From NCBI RefSeq assembly GCF_014905175.1, contig NC_057793.1:6076001-6140000 (forward strand): a DNA stretch of 64,000 nt, given 5' to 3'. This stretch comes from Aphidius gifuensis (Eukaryota > Arthropoda > Insecta > Hymenoptera > Braconidae). How positions within the stretch are numbered: the first letter of the stretch is position 1; each line of letters begins with the position of its first letter. The notes below the pieces were generated by a model. The model did no database searches and was not told the DNA's origin. It saw only the letters and a list, made by a program, of their open reading frames with translations. The position numbers and the translations under genes are program-made. Shown one piece after another: positions 47,511 to 60,767 of the stretch.

Positions 47511-50500
47511 ATATTATACATGTGTATATAAACATAGTGCATTATTATAACACAGATATACGCTGTACAAGGTAACTTCTGAAGCGTTCCATATGGCTAC
47601 TTATACATTATATCGCACCAGCGACACCAACAACAACTTTTGTTCTATTCGTCGCACAGTATTAAATACATATTCAATGTTTATTTTATTTATTTATAAA
47701 TATAGAACCATTGAAGAAGACTATTGTTTGTTAAATGCAAAAAAAAAAATTTAACTATTTTTTTTATTTATATATATTGTATGTTATATAAAGAAAATAT
47801 TATTGTAATTTTTTTTCTTTTCAGTTTTCTTTTTTTTATATAAATAAAAGAGGAAAAATTACACGGAAGATTTAACAATAAATTGTAATAATATATTAAC
47901 GGTATTATTTTATTTATGTATTTTATTTTTGATTTATGAATTTACTTGGTAAAATAATAAATAATTTGTGTTAAATTGAAAATTTTTAATGCTTGAATGA
48001 ATAGTATTGATAATAAATAATCATCAACTTGTTTATAATGACTTTTTTTCATGCTCTAAATAATATTTTTGCCAGGTGGTTGAAGAGGTCATTGATAAAT
48101 GGAACGAAAAGTCATTGCTTTTTTTTTTTGTTTGAGATATTGAGTTTGATTTGAAATGCGATAACTTTGTTAATCGTTATCATGAGGATAGAAATTTTTT
48201 CTTGTGGACAAGTGGAACGTTTTCATTTGTGATTTATTTATGAGAAAATAGGAATAATAATATCAGTGTAAATTAATTATTTAAAATCAACAACTTTTAT
48301 TGATTTGTAGAAAATTTTTAAATTTTAAAATTCAAAAATTGAATTCACCGAAATGTTTAATAGTTATTATGATAAAATAAAAGCTCAAATAATAAAAATT
48401 AATCGTAAAAAAGAAAAAAAGCAAATAAACTTGATGGAAATTTTTTTTATTTGAAAAAAAAAATTAAAATTTTGCTATTTTATATTCGTGACAGTTTATT
48501 TTTTTTCTTTTCTTTTTTCATATTTTTATTGTCGATCGTAATCTTGATATTTTTAATTCTTTTGTTCAAGTCTGATTTTTTTTTTATGTTCCAGAAAACT
48601 ATTAAAAAAACATGATAATATTCTTGTAGAAAAAAAAAAAGAAAATTGAATTTCTAAAATTATCATTCTATTTATAAAAAAATTAATAAAAAAAAAAAAT
48701 ATTTTATCTTTTAATTTTTTCATAGATTTTTTTTTAGAATTTTGATTATTTTTTTTAACGATAAATTATGATGAGGGTTTACTTTCAGCTGTCAGTCATC
48801 ATGAGCCCACTCGATGATCGAGCCAATTAAATTTTTTTCACACGTATCGTGTAGCACGCGAGAAAAAAATCACTGATTTATTTATTTGACGCATAATAAT
48901 TCAATATACAATAAAAATAACAAAATATACTTCAAGGTACAAAAAAAACAAGCACTTTCTTTATGACAATAATAAAAAAAAAAGAAAACTTAAATTTTAA
49001 CTGAGGGGGTCATGGATAAATAAATAAAAAATGCAAAACACGATTAAATGAAATGCGTGAGTGTATAAAACCAGAATGAATAAAAAATAAAAACAGTTAT
49101 GAATATTATTTGATTTAAAAAAGGCAAAAAAAGTATATAAATAAATATATAAAGTAGAATAATAAAATTACAATATATTTAATTACTTGAAATTAAAAAT
49201 TCACTTAAAAAATATATAAAAATAAATTTTAAATTTATGTGTTTACATGTGGAGTTGTTTTTAAAAAATTTTATATTTATAATTTTATTTATTTTTATGA
49301 AAATTTAAAACGGAAGTTATATGTAAATAATTTTTTGTATGTTTTTTTTATTTTTCAATTTTTATTATTCAACAGATTTTACTGACTGCACATGCACAAT
49401 AGTATTGCATGTTACGACACATATGTCTCAAACAGATCAAGAAAACGACGAAAGGAATAAAAATATATAAATTTCAAGAGTGGAGGAGTTTTAAACTCAC
49501 ATTCATAAAGTATTCTTTTTTTTTTTCTTAAGAGTGTGCAAAAGAGGCGTTATGTAAGACACGTTCATTGAATACCAAGTGCCAATAATACCTATATATA
49601 AATACATCTGTGTGTATATTAAATTTTCTAAACTTATTTTACACTATTGAAGTGAAAGAAAAAAATTAAATATCAAATGATAAAATATTTATGATGAAAG
49701 CTAAATTGATTCATTGACTAGAATAAATTTAGAAGATATTTTTAAATTGATGGGACAAGTGTCTCTTAATTTATATTATTAAAACAATTTAAAATGCATT
49801 TTTATAACGATTTTCTTTTGTTGTAATAAATAAAATTATTTGTGAGGATGAAAATTTTTAGTGAAAGTTATTTATGAATAAATGAAAAGTCGCTTTTCAA
49901 AGTCCCAAAAAATTATGATTATCAATTATATAAAATATTTTTTTATTGTATTTTTAATTTAATTGTTTTTCATTCAATATTTGTGTATTAATTTTTTTTA
50001 AAATTTGTATTTTTAGAATTGTGGAGGAATAGTTTATGCATGATTTCACAATAACGCCTCGAAGCGATTATTATATTTTTGACCTTAATAAATATATTAT
50101 ACTATTTTTTTTTTTCTCACTATTCACACGATAATGCAAAATTATTTTCACACACAAAATATTAAAAATAATAATAAATGTATTTTTGATTTGCCTTGTA
50201 GCACAGTGTAAATAATTTTTAAAATATTTTTTTTTCTTTTTATTATTATTTCGCTTATTCTAGGATAAGCAAAAAAAATTTTTTCTATAATATTATCAAG
50301 TAAAATATTAACGATCAATAGAAAAAGTGAAAGTACACAATATTTTTTTGAAAGAATATTAAAACTCTAAGATAATTTAAAAATAAAATTAAAACAAAGA
50401 AAACTAAGTAAAAATATAAATACATTTCCGGCGTTATTTTTTTTTTCTCATTCAATTTGTTCGCAAACTTTCGCCGAATAATCTTGGAAAATTTCTTTTT

Positions 50501-51234
50501 TTTTTTTTCTTTATTTCTTATCTAAAATAACAATCGTGGTGTAAACAAACTGGCAACGATGTTAAAAAATAAATTAAGTTTTTTTTTTTATAATTTAAAA
50601 AAAATAATATAAGCTTGACATATATTTAATAGACAAAAAAAAAAAAAATATAAATTCTATGTGAGAATGACCACTTGAGAAAAAAAAAAAACTTGATATA
50701 ATTTAAATATCATTTTGCAAACATGTTACTCGATTGCAGAAAGAAAAAAAAATTCTAAAACTTCATTAAAAGACGAATAAAGAGGTTAAAGTAATTAAAT
50801 TTTTAAAAAAACTTTCGCCAAACAATCTTAGAAATTTTCTTTGTCTTTTCAATTTAAAAAATAACAATTGTATTGTCCACAAAATCCGGCAACAATGTTG
50901 CAAAAAAATAAACAGACTTTGATCTCATATCAAGAGGATAAAACAAGCTGGACATTTATATATATTTTTTTTAAAAAAATACTAAATGCAATATGAGAAA
51001 AAATAAAATCAAAATGGTCACGTATGCACAAATGATCTCAAAAAATTTCCATAACCAATACGTGCAACTTACAAAAGCATGCATCATGCATGAAAATAAT
51101 TTGATAACTTATGATAAGACAATTCCAGTTTGCAAAAAATAAATAAATAATAATAATAAAATATAAATAATATTTGATATAAAGCATCATGCATAGAATT
51201 GTTAAGCTAGAAAACTTTGATTATATATATATTT
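47511..51234. other. Long AT-rich non-coding stretch
   Basis: A moderate patch runs to about 47670, then mostly AT-rich matrix. A small richer patch at 48780-48860 and another at 49370-49450 hold no frames. No gene is supported. Confidence 0.65.
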
Positions 51235-51365
51235 GCGAAAAGTCTGTAGGTAACGAGGTATGAAACCCGCAATTTTGAAACGAGCAATCTTGATTCGACG
51301 CATTTGTCAGATTGGGTCTGCATGTGGAATACGAATTGAAGCATTGGGCCTTTAGAAAAGAGGAT
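51235..51365. other. Low-AT island open on both strands, Cys-rich on the minus strand
   Basis: The plus frame follows a TAG and reads VTRYETRNFETSNLDSTHLS, then DWVCMWNTN-stop. The minus frame reads FLKAQCFNSYSTCRPNLTN, then ASNQDCSFQNCGFHTSLP, giving four Cys in about 25 residues. Both look natural, so the base composition rather than coding may be the cause. A T/C-rich tract with AAAG precedes the minus frame as a possible acceptor. No known Cys-knot or zinc-finger spacing is matched. Confidence 0.22.
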
Positions 51366-54300
51366 CACAATTTTTGTGTGTATATGTGTGTCTGAGAAAG
51401 CAAAATAAATGAGAAAAAAAATAAAAAATACAACATGAAGGTTGAATAAAGGAGTGAGGAGACAAGAGAAGATGTTCGGTTAGATGGTTTTTGAAAGAGT
51501 CTTGTTATTCAAGCCACGGTTTGCCTTGGAAATATAGCTGCTTTTGCTGCTACGAATTTTATAAAAAACACAAGAAACGAATATACACACGGCTTTTACT
51601 TTTTGGATGATGCCTGTTATCCTTTTTTATCAAACCAACAAAAGTCAAATCAATGGATATTACCCATGAGTAAAATATCAAATAAATCCATTTTTTTTTT
51701 TTTTTATAAAATGAAAATTATTTCAAGCTCCGGAAATTGACTATCGAGATTTAAAATTTATCTAGGTCAGCTTTTTTTATATTACCTCAAATTTTTGTTA
51801 ATTTAATTTGACTAATTATTATGAAAAAAAAAAATTATTAAATAATAAAAAAATTATATTCAATTCAAGTTTTTAATATTTTTTTTAAATTCTATAATTA
51901 ACTGACTTTTATGGAGAAAAAAATTTTATATATATTTTATTTTTTTTTTCGTCATGACTATGTGTTTGTTCAATTTGAATTTTATTTCAAATTTTCAACT
52001 TTGAAATTACAAAACTGAAGCCAACTTATAGCTTATGAAAAATAACAAAAATTCAAGCTTTAAAAAATTTTTTATTCTTTAGCCCTTCCTTTTTTTAAAA
52101 AAAAAATAAAATATAAAATTATTATTATATTCAATTTAAATGTTATTATTATTTTTTTATAACATACGAAAAAATTGTAGAGGTATATGCATGTAAGTAA
52201 GACTAACGGCATGCATTATATTATGTTGATTCTTATTCACCTCAATTTTTTTTTTTTTTTTTTATTCTTTTATTTATCCAGAACACCGTTATAATACCAG
52301 TCGTTCCACCAACCGAGAAGACAAAGACTCAGTATTTCTTTTCGACTGTTTTTTTATTGCCAGGTATTTATCAGCATTAAAACCGCTGACATAATCAAAA
52401 TCATCGCATCTACTATAATAATTCAATTTTTTGCAATACATATTACCAATAGAAAAATTTAATTATCTATATTCTATAAAACGAAAATACTCTATCATAA
52501 ATAAACCGTTAATTTTGCAATACAAAAGATGACTCAAGTCTTAAAAAAATCATTGTTAAGTATATATTCATAAACAAGCCCTTTGAACTTTCTTTTCGTT
52601 TTTTTCATCATTAGTACTTTTAAAATCATGATTATGCAAACAATCAATTCTCCATTGTTAAAATAATATTTTTTTTCAATAATCATTTCATATTAAATAC
52701 ACTTTCATACTGCCACAATGATGATAATGATGATGATGATGATGACGATAAAAATAAAACAACAACTCACGAACAATATTTATTAAACAAGAAATTTTTT
52801 AAATGTCTGTATCAAACTTTCAAATCGATATGAAAAGTCAACCATTTATTTAACAATGTAAATCTGTTTTTCCAGCATTTACTACTATCGTAAAGATTAA
52901 AATAAAAAATCCTACCTAACTCATAAAAAATAGATAAATAAAAATAATGGATAGAAAAATAAAAAATGAAAATTTCTATTTTTACTTTTATCGATATCAA
53001 TTTTAATGACTCAAGATTTAGATAATTATTATTATTGATTGATAAAAAAAATAAAAGACAGAAGCCTTGATAATAAGTTTAAAATAAAAAAAGAGATAGT
53101 AACGGAGTAAAAGATTGGCTTTAGTTGAGGCAATGTGTGAGTATCAAGAAGAACCTGTCTGACCGGTTAGTCAAGTAACAGCTTTGACTCATTATTTCTC
53201 TGTCAGATTCACACACAAATATAGAATATATATTAAACATTATGGCATGTATGCATAGAGTTATATGATAGAATATTATATGGCACATGCACATAAAGCC
53301 AAGTTAAATACTTGCACTAACTATATGTACTGTAAGCAGTAAGATGAAGAAGTAGAAAATTTCCATTGGTACAAATGGACCACGCCTAAACGCTGCATTG
53401 CACCCAATCTATCCAAATAAATATATATTTTTTTTTTTTTTACACAGGCTAAATGATAGATTGTTCATAAATCCCTTCATATTTTTTATTTGTGATTAAT
53501 GATTCTCTAAAAAAAAAGCGTCATCGTCATTTAAACAGAAAAAAAATTGAAGAAAAATGGTCCTTTAAATGTTGTATAGTTTTTTTGGTGCCCTTTTTTT
53601 TTTTGACGTAAAAAAATTTTAAATTATCTTTTAAAATCACCGGAAATGATTTCTTCGTTGAAATATTATTTTTTTTTTTTAAATTTTAAAAGCAATGAAG
53701 AGTGCATGATCCAACAAAAGTAAGGCTTGTATCATGATGACGAGAAAAGGGTGTAAACTACGAGCGGAAAGTTTCTTTGAAGCGAGACGAAATTACCTTT
53801 TGTATAAAAAGAAAAAAAAATATAATATGGACGATAAATGTATATATCGATAAAGAAAAGAATTTTCAAAAAGAAAATAGTAGAGGAAAAATAAAAAAAA
53901 TTAGAAACCGGAATGAAGAAAATGCACATGGACGTCAAGACATTTACTTGACAGAGACAAATAGAACACAACTACGACGACGGAAAAAGGATTCGTTTGA
54001 GGAAAGAGTCAATACTCATAACAATACTTGTTAAAAAAAATAAAAAATTCTTTTTAAATAAAAAAAGAATGAAATGGTGTGCCGGAAGGAACAAAGGTGG
54101 GTTCCGCTCAAAGAATTTCAAGTTTTTTGAAAGTTTTTATTTTTTTTTTTTGCTATTTTTACCTCAAAAGTTGCTATAACGTATTAATAGCCACTCCCGG
54201 AAATTTTGTTTGACTTCTTATCTCTGGTTACATTAGGGCTCGGTGTATATATACTATTTTATTTTTTATTTTTTTTGGTGAATTGAATAAAAAAGAGCTG

Positions 54301-54596
54301 ATATTATTTCGTCTGTTTGCAATAAATTATTGTTTTGTATGAAAAGTTGTGAGAAAGACTTTAATTTTGACAAATGAAATTTATTATTCATTATGTAAGC
54401 AACAAAAAATAAATAATAGATTTTAATACGAGGAAATAATAATGAAATTTAAAAGAAGTTTAGAAAAATATTATTTGAATTTTTATGACACAATATGGTG
54501 ACCTATATTTTTAAACAAAACAAAAAAAATAATATTGTATTCAATTTTTGTGTTAGCTAATATTTTTTTTTAATTTTTAATTAATGCTTTCAATTT
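51366..54596. other. Long AT-rich non-coding stretch
   Basis: AT-rich matrix with moderate patches at 51460-51620 and 53085-53420. The latter holds TGACTCA (53185-53191), an AP-1/bZIP-type site, and TGACCGGTTAGTCA, an interrupted palindrome, at about 53159-53172. A GGAAC/GTTCC hairpin lies at about 54088-54107. No gene is supported. Confidence 0.6.
52718..52750. repeat. (ATG)n microsatellite, imperfect
   Basis: About eleven units with two substitutions (ATA and ACG). Confidence 0.93.
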
Positions 54597-54701
54597 TTAA
54601 TAATAACAGATGGAGCTGAAGTAAGCAGAAATTTCAGCAGAAATACGCTCGACGGGCAGGGGCGAATAGATGGTATCGGGGGCCCTGGGTTTTTCGACCA
54701 T
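54597..54701 (-). other. GC-rich island with a 34-codon ORF next to the 163-bp array
   Basis: The minus-strand ATG frame reads MVEKPRAPDTIYSPLPVERI, then SAEISAYFSSICYY-stop. It uses many C-ending codons (ACC, ATC, GTC, TAC, AGC), unusual for this window. The plus strand carries four G runs (54654-54656, 54659-54662, 54678-54682, 54687-54689), a possible G-quadruplex with one long loop. It adjoins the array and may be part of the same repeated element. No transposon protein is recognised. Confidence 0.25.
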
Positions 54702-54807
54702 TATATTATAAAACAACGACTGTAAAAAAACATAGGCAAGAAAATAAGAGAGTTCAGTGGAATACGAAAGTAACAAATCACTATTTTTTTTGATTTTTAA
54801 CATTTTA

Positions 54808-55580
54808 AATCGGACTAAAAGAGTAGAAAAGGGTTAAAACCGCGAAATTTAATTTTTTTTTAAGTTTTAATTTTTTTTTCGCGATAAATCCGAGAGGCTA
54901 CTCGAAATTAATGACTGATTATTGTTTGTGGGTGGGAGAAGATAATTTCGAATTTTTTTTACGCAATTTGAATCGGACTAAAGGGGTAGAAAAAAGTTAA
55001 AACCGCAAAATTTAATTTTTTCTTAAGTTTTAATTTTTTTTTCGTGATAAATCCGGAAGGCTACTCGAAATTAATGACCGATTATTGTTTGTGGGTGGGA
55101 GAAGATAATTTAGAATTTTTTTTACGCAATTTGAATCGGACTAAAGGGGTAGAAAAGGGTTAAAACCGCGAAATTTAATTTTTTTTTGAGTTTTAATTTT
55201 TTTTTCGCGATAAATCCGGGAGGCTACTCGAAATTAATGACTGATTATTGTTTGTGGGTGGGAAAAGATAATTTAGAATTTTTTTTACACAATTTGAATC
55301 GGACTAAAGGGGTAGAAAAAAGTTAAAACCGCGAAATTTAATTTTTTTTTGAGTTTTAATTTTTTTTTCGCAATAAATCCGGAAGGCTACTCGAAATTAA
55401 TGACTGATTATTGTTTGTGGGTGGGAGAAGATAATTTAGAATTTTTTTTACGCAATTTGAATCGGACTAAAGGGGTAGAAAAAAGTTAAAACCGCAAAAT
55501 TTAATTTTTTCTTAAGTTTTAATTTTCTTTTCTCGATAAATCCGGGAGGCTACTCGAAATTAATGACTGATTATTGTTTG
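54808..55580. repeat. Tandem array of an exactly 163-bp unit, 4.7 copies
   Basis: CGGACTAA recurs at 54811, 54974, 55137, 55300 and 55463, every step exactly 163 bases despite two long T runs per unit that would normally drift in length. Each unit carries AAAACCGCGAAATTTAATT, TCGCGATAAATCCGG, GGCTACTCGAAATTAATGAC and TTTGTGGGTGGGAGAAG. CGCGAAA and TTTCGCG form a stem around a 29-base A/T loop in copies 1 and 3 (for example 54841-54847 with 54877-54883); it is broken in copies 2, 4 and 5 without matching changes. The unit shows no similarity by eye to the 152-bp array. It is non-coding. Confidence 0.95.
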
Positions 55581-58353
55581 TCTGTCATTTAGAAAATTTG
55601 AAAAATTAGGGCAAAGGGTTAAAGTGATTATCTTTTATTTTTCCTGAAGAAAACAAAGTATTTAAATTTTACAAGGAAATTATTTATCGAAAAATTTAAT
55701 ATTTTATTTTAGAGAAATGTTTCTGGATATCCAAAAAACATCAAATAAAATAATCACTAAATTTTAAAAATTAATAAAATAAAGTCAAAGATTTGAAGTG
55801 TTTTTTTTTTTTCATAAATCATTTTTCAATAAATTGAAATCGCTTAGATGTTTAAATGAAAAAATAACTAATAACTCGACACTTAATTTAAAAACAAAAT
55901 ATTATATTATATTATTTTAACTTGAAAAAAAGAAAACTAAACATCAATTATCTTTTGGTAAATTTAAATTATTATTTCAAAGAGAAGAACAACGCTTATT
56001 TCGTCATGTTGCATATTACAACCCTTCGTTAATTATATGATGAAAATATAAATATCCTTCTCACTGTTACCGATTAGTCTTATCTTTCTTGGTATATATC
56101 AGTCCTTAAAATACTAACCTACCCTAAAAAGCCACGCCTACAATTATTCTGGAGAATCAACGAAAACGATAGATGAGAATTCAAGGGAAATAGTGAGGGT
56201 GAACCTCCAAGTTAAACCCCAAGAGGAATTGTCTCTTTCTAAACAGGGATGAAAATATATATATGTGGTCTCTCATAGTTACTAAACTCTCTCGTTCTTT
56301 ATTTTTCATTGCATTTTATTTTTTTTTTTTTTATACGCGACCTAAGACTTTATTATATACCTACTTGAATCATGAGACTTGCAAGTTGACATTATATTCC
56401 GACAAATCAAGTATACATTAGAGAATAATTTACTTGCATATTATTCTTCAAGAAAAAAAAAAAAAAACAATGCTTTTACATTGACTCTGAGAATTTAAAT
56501 TAAAAAAAAAATCACAATGTTTTTTAATTTTATTTTTAAAAATGTCTTTAACTAAATTTCACCACTAAAAGTTTCATCAATGATATTATTTTACAACTTT
56601 ACTTATTATAATAATATTTATAAGTACTTTAGATAATTATTATTATACTTTATTAAAAGTTTTATAGTCAGGCTACATCTATCCACTAGCTAAATATAAT
56701 TTTATTTTTTAAATATCATAATTTTTTTTTTTTTAAACAAATTTTACATGAAAAGATAAAATAAATATTTAATTGATGATCATAGAATCAATTAAAAAAT
56801 AAATAAATAATTATACTGGCTTGCATCATTTGATTTAAAAATTTTAAATAATATATGAGTTGGATTATCTGCTAATTTTTTATTCGACTATTTATTTATT
56901 CAATCAAAAGTTTTAAATGTAATTCATTGATGAGCTACTTAACAAACCCATCGAAACATATTCCAAGAAATTTCAAATATAAAACTGTCTAAATACATTT
57001 AAAATTAATTAAATAAATAATTATATATATTTTATTTATAAAGCAATGAAAATTTAGTATAAAAAACAGTGAAAATTTAAAAAATATTTGTGATTTTTCA
57101 TGGGTAGAGATTATTTTACATTATTATTATATATCCACGCACACACACAGAATATTTTTATGCCCCAAGGTTAAAAATTAAATTCATCTAACGGTACTTG
57201 ATAGTACATGTACTCATCATATAAAACTCAAATGTCAAGTCTGAAATATTACACCAGCCAAGTAACTTTAAATCCAAAGTAAATTGAAAAATATAAAAAA
57301 AAATCACAAAAAAAATTAGCAATCTCGGATTATTGTTGAATACGAATGTACCAAAATTCAACCTTAATAATATAATAATAATCATAAAAATGAAAAAAAA
57401 AAAATAATAATAATAATAATAATAATTCAACAAAAGACGAAGGGAGAATTTTATCGATAATAATTTTAATGTTGAGTCAGCAAATATATTATATTCTATG
57501 CCTATTCTTCATCGGCAATGCATGGGAAAATCAAAAAAATAAAAAATACAAAAAATGGCGGATGTTAAAAAAAGAAAAAATAATAATAATAATGATAGAG
57601 GTAGAAAATAAAACTCTACCAAAAAAAATAAAAATAATAATAAATTATTAGTATTTATCCTCTCGATGATTATAGTGACTTTCATGACTAGCATTTCCTT
57701 GACTATCAAGTTCAAATAATTATAATAATAATGACTAAAAAAATAAATAGAAAAAAAAATAAAAATAAATAAAAAAAAGAGTGACACACACAATGAACCT
57801 TCTGCTCAATTTTTTGTATTTTTTTTCCGGCATTAAATATTGCAATTTAGAGATTGAAAAAAAAAAAAAAGAAAAAAAAATAATTAATCGGGATAAATGT
57901 AAATTGTAAAAAATAAACATGGCGGATATTTTTTTGGAGCAAAAAATATTACGCATTTATTGGGGGAAAAAAAAAAAACACTAATTTTGCACAAAAACAC
58001 TGAGAATCAAACTCACAACATCACAACTAATCATTAAAAAATATATATTTCTCATGTCGATGATTATTATTTATTGATGAAAATCGAAAATATAAAAATA
58101 GAAAAAAAAAAAATAAATATATAAATACGTACATGAGTAAATGAAGCCAATTCTCAACAAACAACAGCGTCATTTTAGATATTTTTTTAATCGTAAAAAT
58201 AATCATGTAATTGGATTTAATTATTAAATATTTATACACTCACGTTATCTTATCGATTTACGGTATTGAATTAATACACTTTTAAAATTGATTCGCGATT
58301 ATAAATTATAAAAATATCATAAAAATTTAAGAGCACTTTTTTTTACCCGCACC
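55581..58353. other. Long AT-rich non-coding stretch
   Basis: AT-rich matrix. A moderate patch at 56020-56290 has no long frame. An (AAT)n run lies at 57403-57427, and many Phe/Tyr/Ile frames arise from T runs. No gene is supported. Confidence 0.65.
57403..57427. repeat. (AAT)n microsatellite
   Basis: About eight tandem AAT units following a poly(A) run. Confidence 0.95.
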
Positions 58354-58467
58354 ATGACCATGACAATGAAAATTAAAATGGCAGGTCATCGTTTTTTATT
58401 ATTATTATTATTATTAATATTTTTTATTTTTTCGCCAAGTGCTCGTTGCGGCGAAAAAAAGAACTAA
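58354..58467 (+). other. Candidate first exon or short ORF with a textbook signal peptide
   Basis: The start context is CACCATGACC (A at -3). The frame gives a basic n-region (MTMTMKIKMAGHR, residues 1-13), a hydrophobic core (F, seven Leu, IFFIF, residues 14-26), a small-residue exit (SPSARC, 27-32) and then GEKKN and a TAA. This is the order and length of a secretory signal. The Leu run is encoded by a TTA repeat, so slippage or chance could have made it. The translated protein would be almost nothing but signal peptide, so it makes sense only as a first exon, yet no good donor precedes the stop. A 10-bp hairpin (58427-58459) overlaps its end. Confidence 0.25.
58427..58459. other. Stem-loop TTTTTTCGCC / GGCGAAAAAA
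   Basis: Perfect 10-bp arms around a 13-base loop. It resembles a bacterial terminator in form, but the context is eukaryotic and no gene ends here, so no such role is inferred. Confidence 0.85.
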
Positions 58468-60767
58468 ATAAAGTTGCGAGGGAAAAATTTTGAATTTGAA
58501 AATACTGAAATTATTTACGAAGCAAAATTGTTGATTGATAATTTAAATAAAAAATTTTTAATAAATATATTTATTTAAAAAATAAAAATACAAATATTTT
58601 TTTGTTTTAATTTTTAAGCATGTTTATTCAAAGATCGATTATTAAATTTTATAACAAAAATATTTTTCTTTTTTCTCCGAAGAATAAAGTGCTTCAAAAA
58701 TATCTAGCTAAATAACGTAAAAGCATTTCACAATATGCCATATTTTCATCACATAATTTAAATTCAAAAATAAAAAAAAAAATATATATATATAAATAAT
58801 AGTAAAATCGTGTATTTGTATATAAAAAATTCTAGCAATCTTTAATAAATATAAAAAAAAAAATAAAAAAAACGAGGGGTGTGTGGTACATCTCAGATAG
58901 CAATAATTTACTGTCAAGATAACACAGAGAGAGAGAGAGAGAGTGTGTAAAAAAAATAAATAAATAAAAAAAAAAAAGTAATAAATACTTCATAAAATCA
59001 CCAAATGATTTGTTATTATTATTTATTATATATTTATATCGATCTAAAAAAAAAAAGATTCGCGATATATAACCTCACTATCTCAAGCGTAAAATAATAT
59101 ATTAAAGATAACATTCGTATATATATAAAAATAAAAAACACGTATAGTATATATCTAGATAAAAATAGAAAAAAAAATAAAAGTTTAACTGTTGATTTTT
59201 TTTTTTCATCTAAACTTAACATTAAATGTGTATATGTGTATTTTTTTGCATGCAAAATTACGAGAGAATAAATGAGTTGAGTATATCGGCTTGTTTGGTA
59301 TAAACTTGATGGTTACTATCGAAACAGTAAGTAGGTATAGAATCCGGCCATTGACTGCACGGCATTGCCCCCTTTTTTTATTTATTTATTTTTTATTTTT
59401 TACTTTTTTCCCTCGATATAAAACGTTAAAGGCTGCACCGTTTGATTGCCTCGAAATGCGGTCACACATGCTGTACATATATACTTTCAAGAAAATTCTT
59501 GATTTAAATCAGTCTAAAGTTCGTCTAAATGTCAATAAAATAAATTTTCATATACGTCATAATTTAATTATCAAACTGCAGCTATTTTGTTTAAATTTTT
59601 ATACTTTTCAAACGTTGTCACGAAATTTCGTATTAAAATTGCTCCTAAATTCCATCTTGAATTCATGGAGCTAAATTAATTGTTAAATTAATTTTATTTT
59701 TATTTCTGAAAGACAGTGACACATCAAGTTGAAGACCCTTAATTTCAATTTCAATTTCTCTTGTTTTAGCAAACAAAATAAATATCAATTCTTTTACAAG
59801 CCAACTATTTTTTGTTTTAATTTTAAAATTGATCAAAAATTTAATAATAAATATGTCATTATAATAATCATTATAAATTTACAAATGAGTATTTTTCTAA
59901 ATTAAAAATAATAATTTTTATAATTTTATAAATAATAAATAAACCTTTTAGTTTAATATGTATTTTAATTTTTCATATAAATTAATTACAATTAGTCTAA
60001 ATATTATATTATAATAAAATTTGTCATTTATTTTAAAATATACTTTTTTATAAATTAAATTACTCATCGATTTGTCTAGTCACTATGTATTAAATCCTTC
60101 ATGTATAAATTTATTTTATTTTTATTTTCCCAAAGCATTAGAGTGAATTCACTTAATCACAAGTGTCAAACAATATAAAATTCACATTTTATAAAATTAA
60201 TTGAATATTATACATAAATTTTTATTAATACCTATAAAAATAAAAATTCTCTAAATAATTAAATAAATAATTTATTATTATCCAATTTCATTAAGTCAAA
60301 TCAAAATGTGTATACACACTGATGTATTAAAAGAAAAATATTAAAAAGCCAATAATAATCATCAAAAAAAAAAAACCTAATTTATAATTTTAAATGAAAA
60401 TTTTGTTTTTACTCTATTATCAACGCAATTCAAAAGATTAATCTTGTGTATATATAATACAGCCGACAACTGGCTTTAATCATCACACAAAAGATGAATA
60501 ATAATAATAATTAAAGTGGTCTATTTGGTAAAATTTTCAAGAGGATATATATAGGCGGGCTATGTATGTTGGTATATCGAAAAGGGGGCGCAGCATTATA
60601 ATGTAATACGAGAAGAATTTTAGAAAGGCATAGTCAGTGCAACAGAATGCCCCAGCAACCTGTTCATTTCCTTTTTTTTTTTCTATTTTTTCTATTTTTT
60701 TTTTTTTTTTCTTTTTCTCTTCCCCTCGATATATATTTCAAATAAAAAAAAAAAAATATAAAAATAC
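58468..60767. other. Long AT-rich non-coding stretch
   Basis: AT-rich matrix with a (GA)n run (58926-58943). A low-AT patch at 59281-59480 lies inside a 127-codon frame (59291-59674) that starts at TTG and is Phe/Leu/Asn-rich; a GTAAGT donor-like motif lies at about 59329. No gene is supported. Confidence 0.6.
58926..58943. repeat. (AG)n microsatellite
   Basis: Nine AG units followed by TGTGT. Confidence 0.95.

Noticed and set aside
58427..58459. Rho-independent terminator
   Set aside because: Stem and U-run form fits, but there is no bacterial gene context.
59291..59674. 127-codon plus-strand open frame
   Set aside because: It starts at TTG, not ATG, contains a long T-run Phe block, and its second half is Asn/Leu/Phe low complexity.
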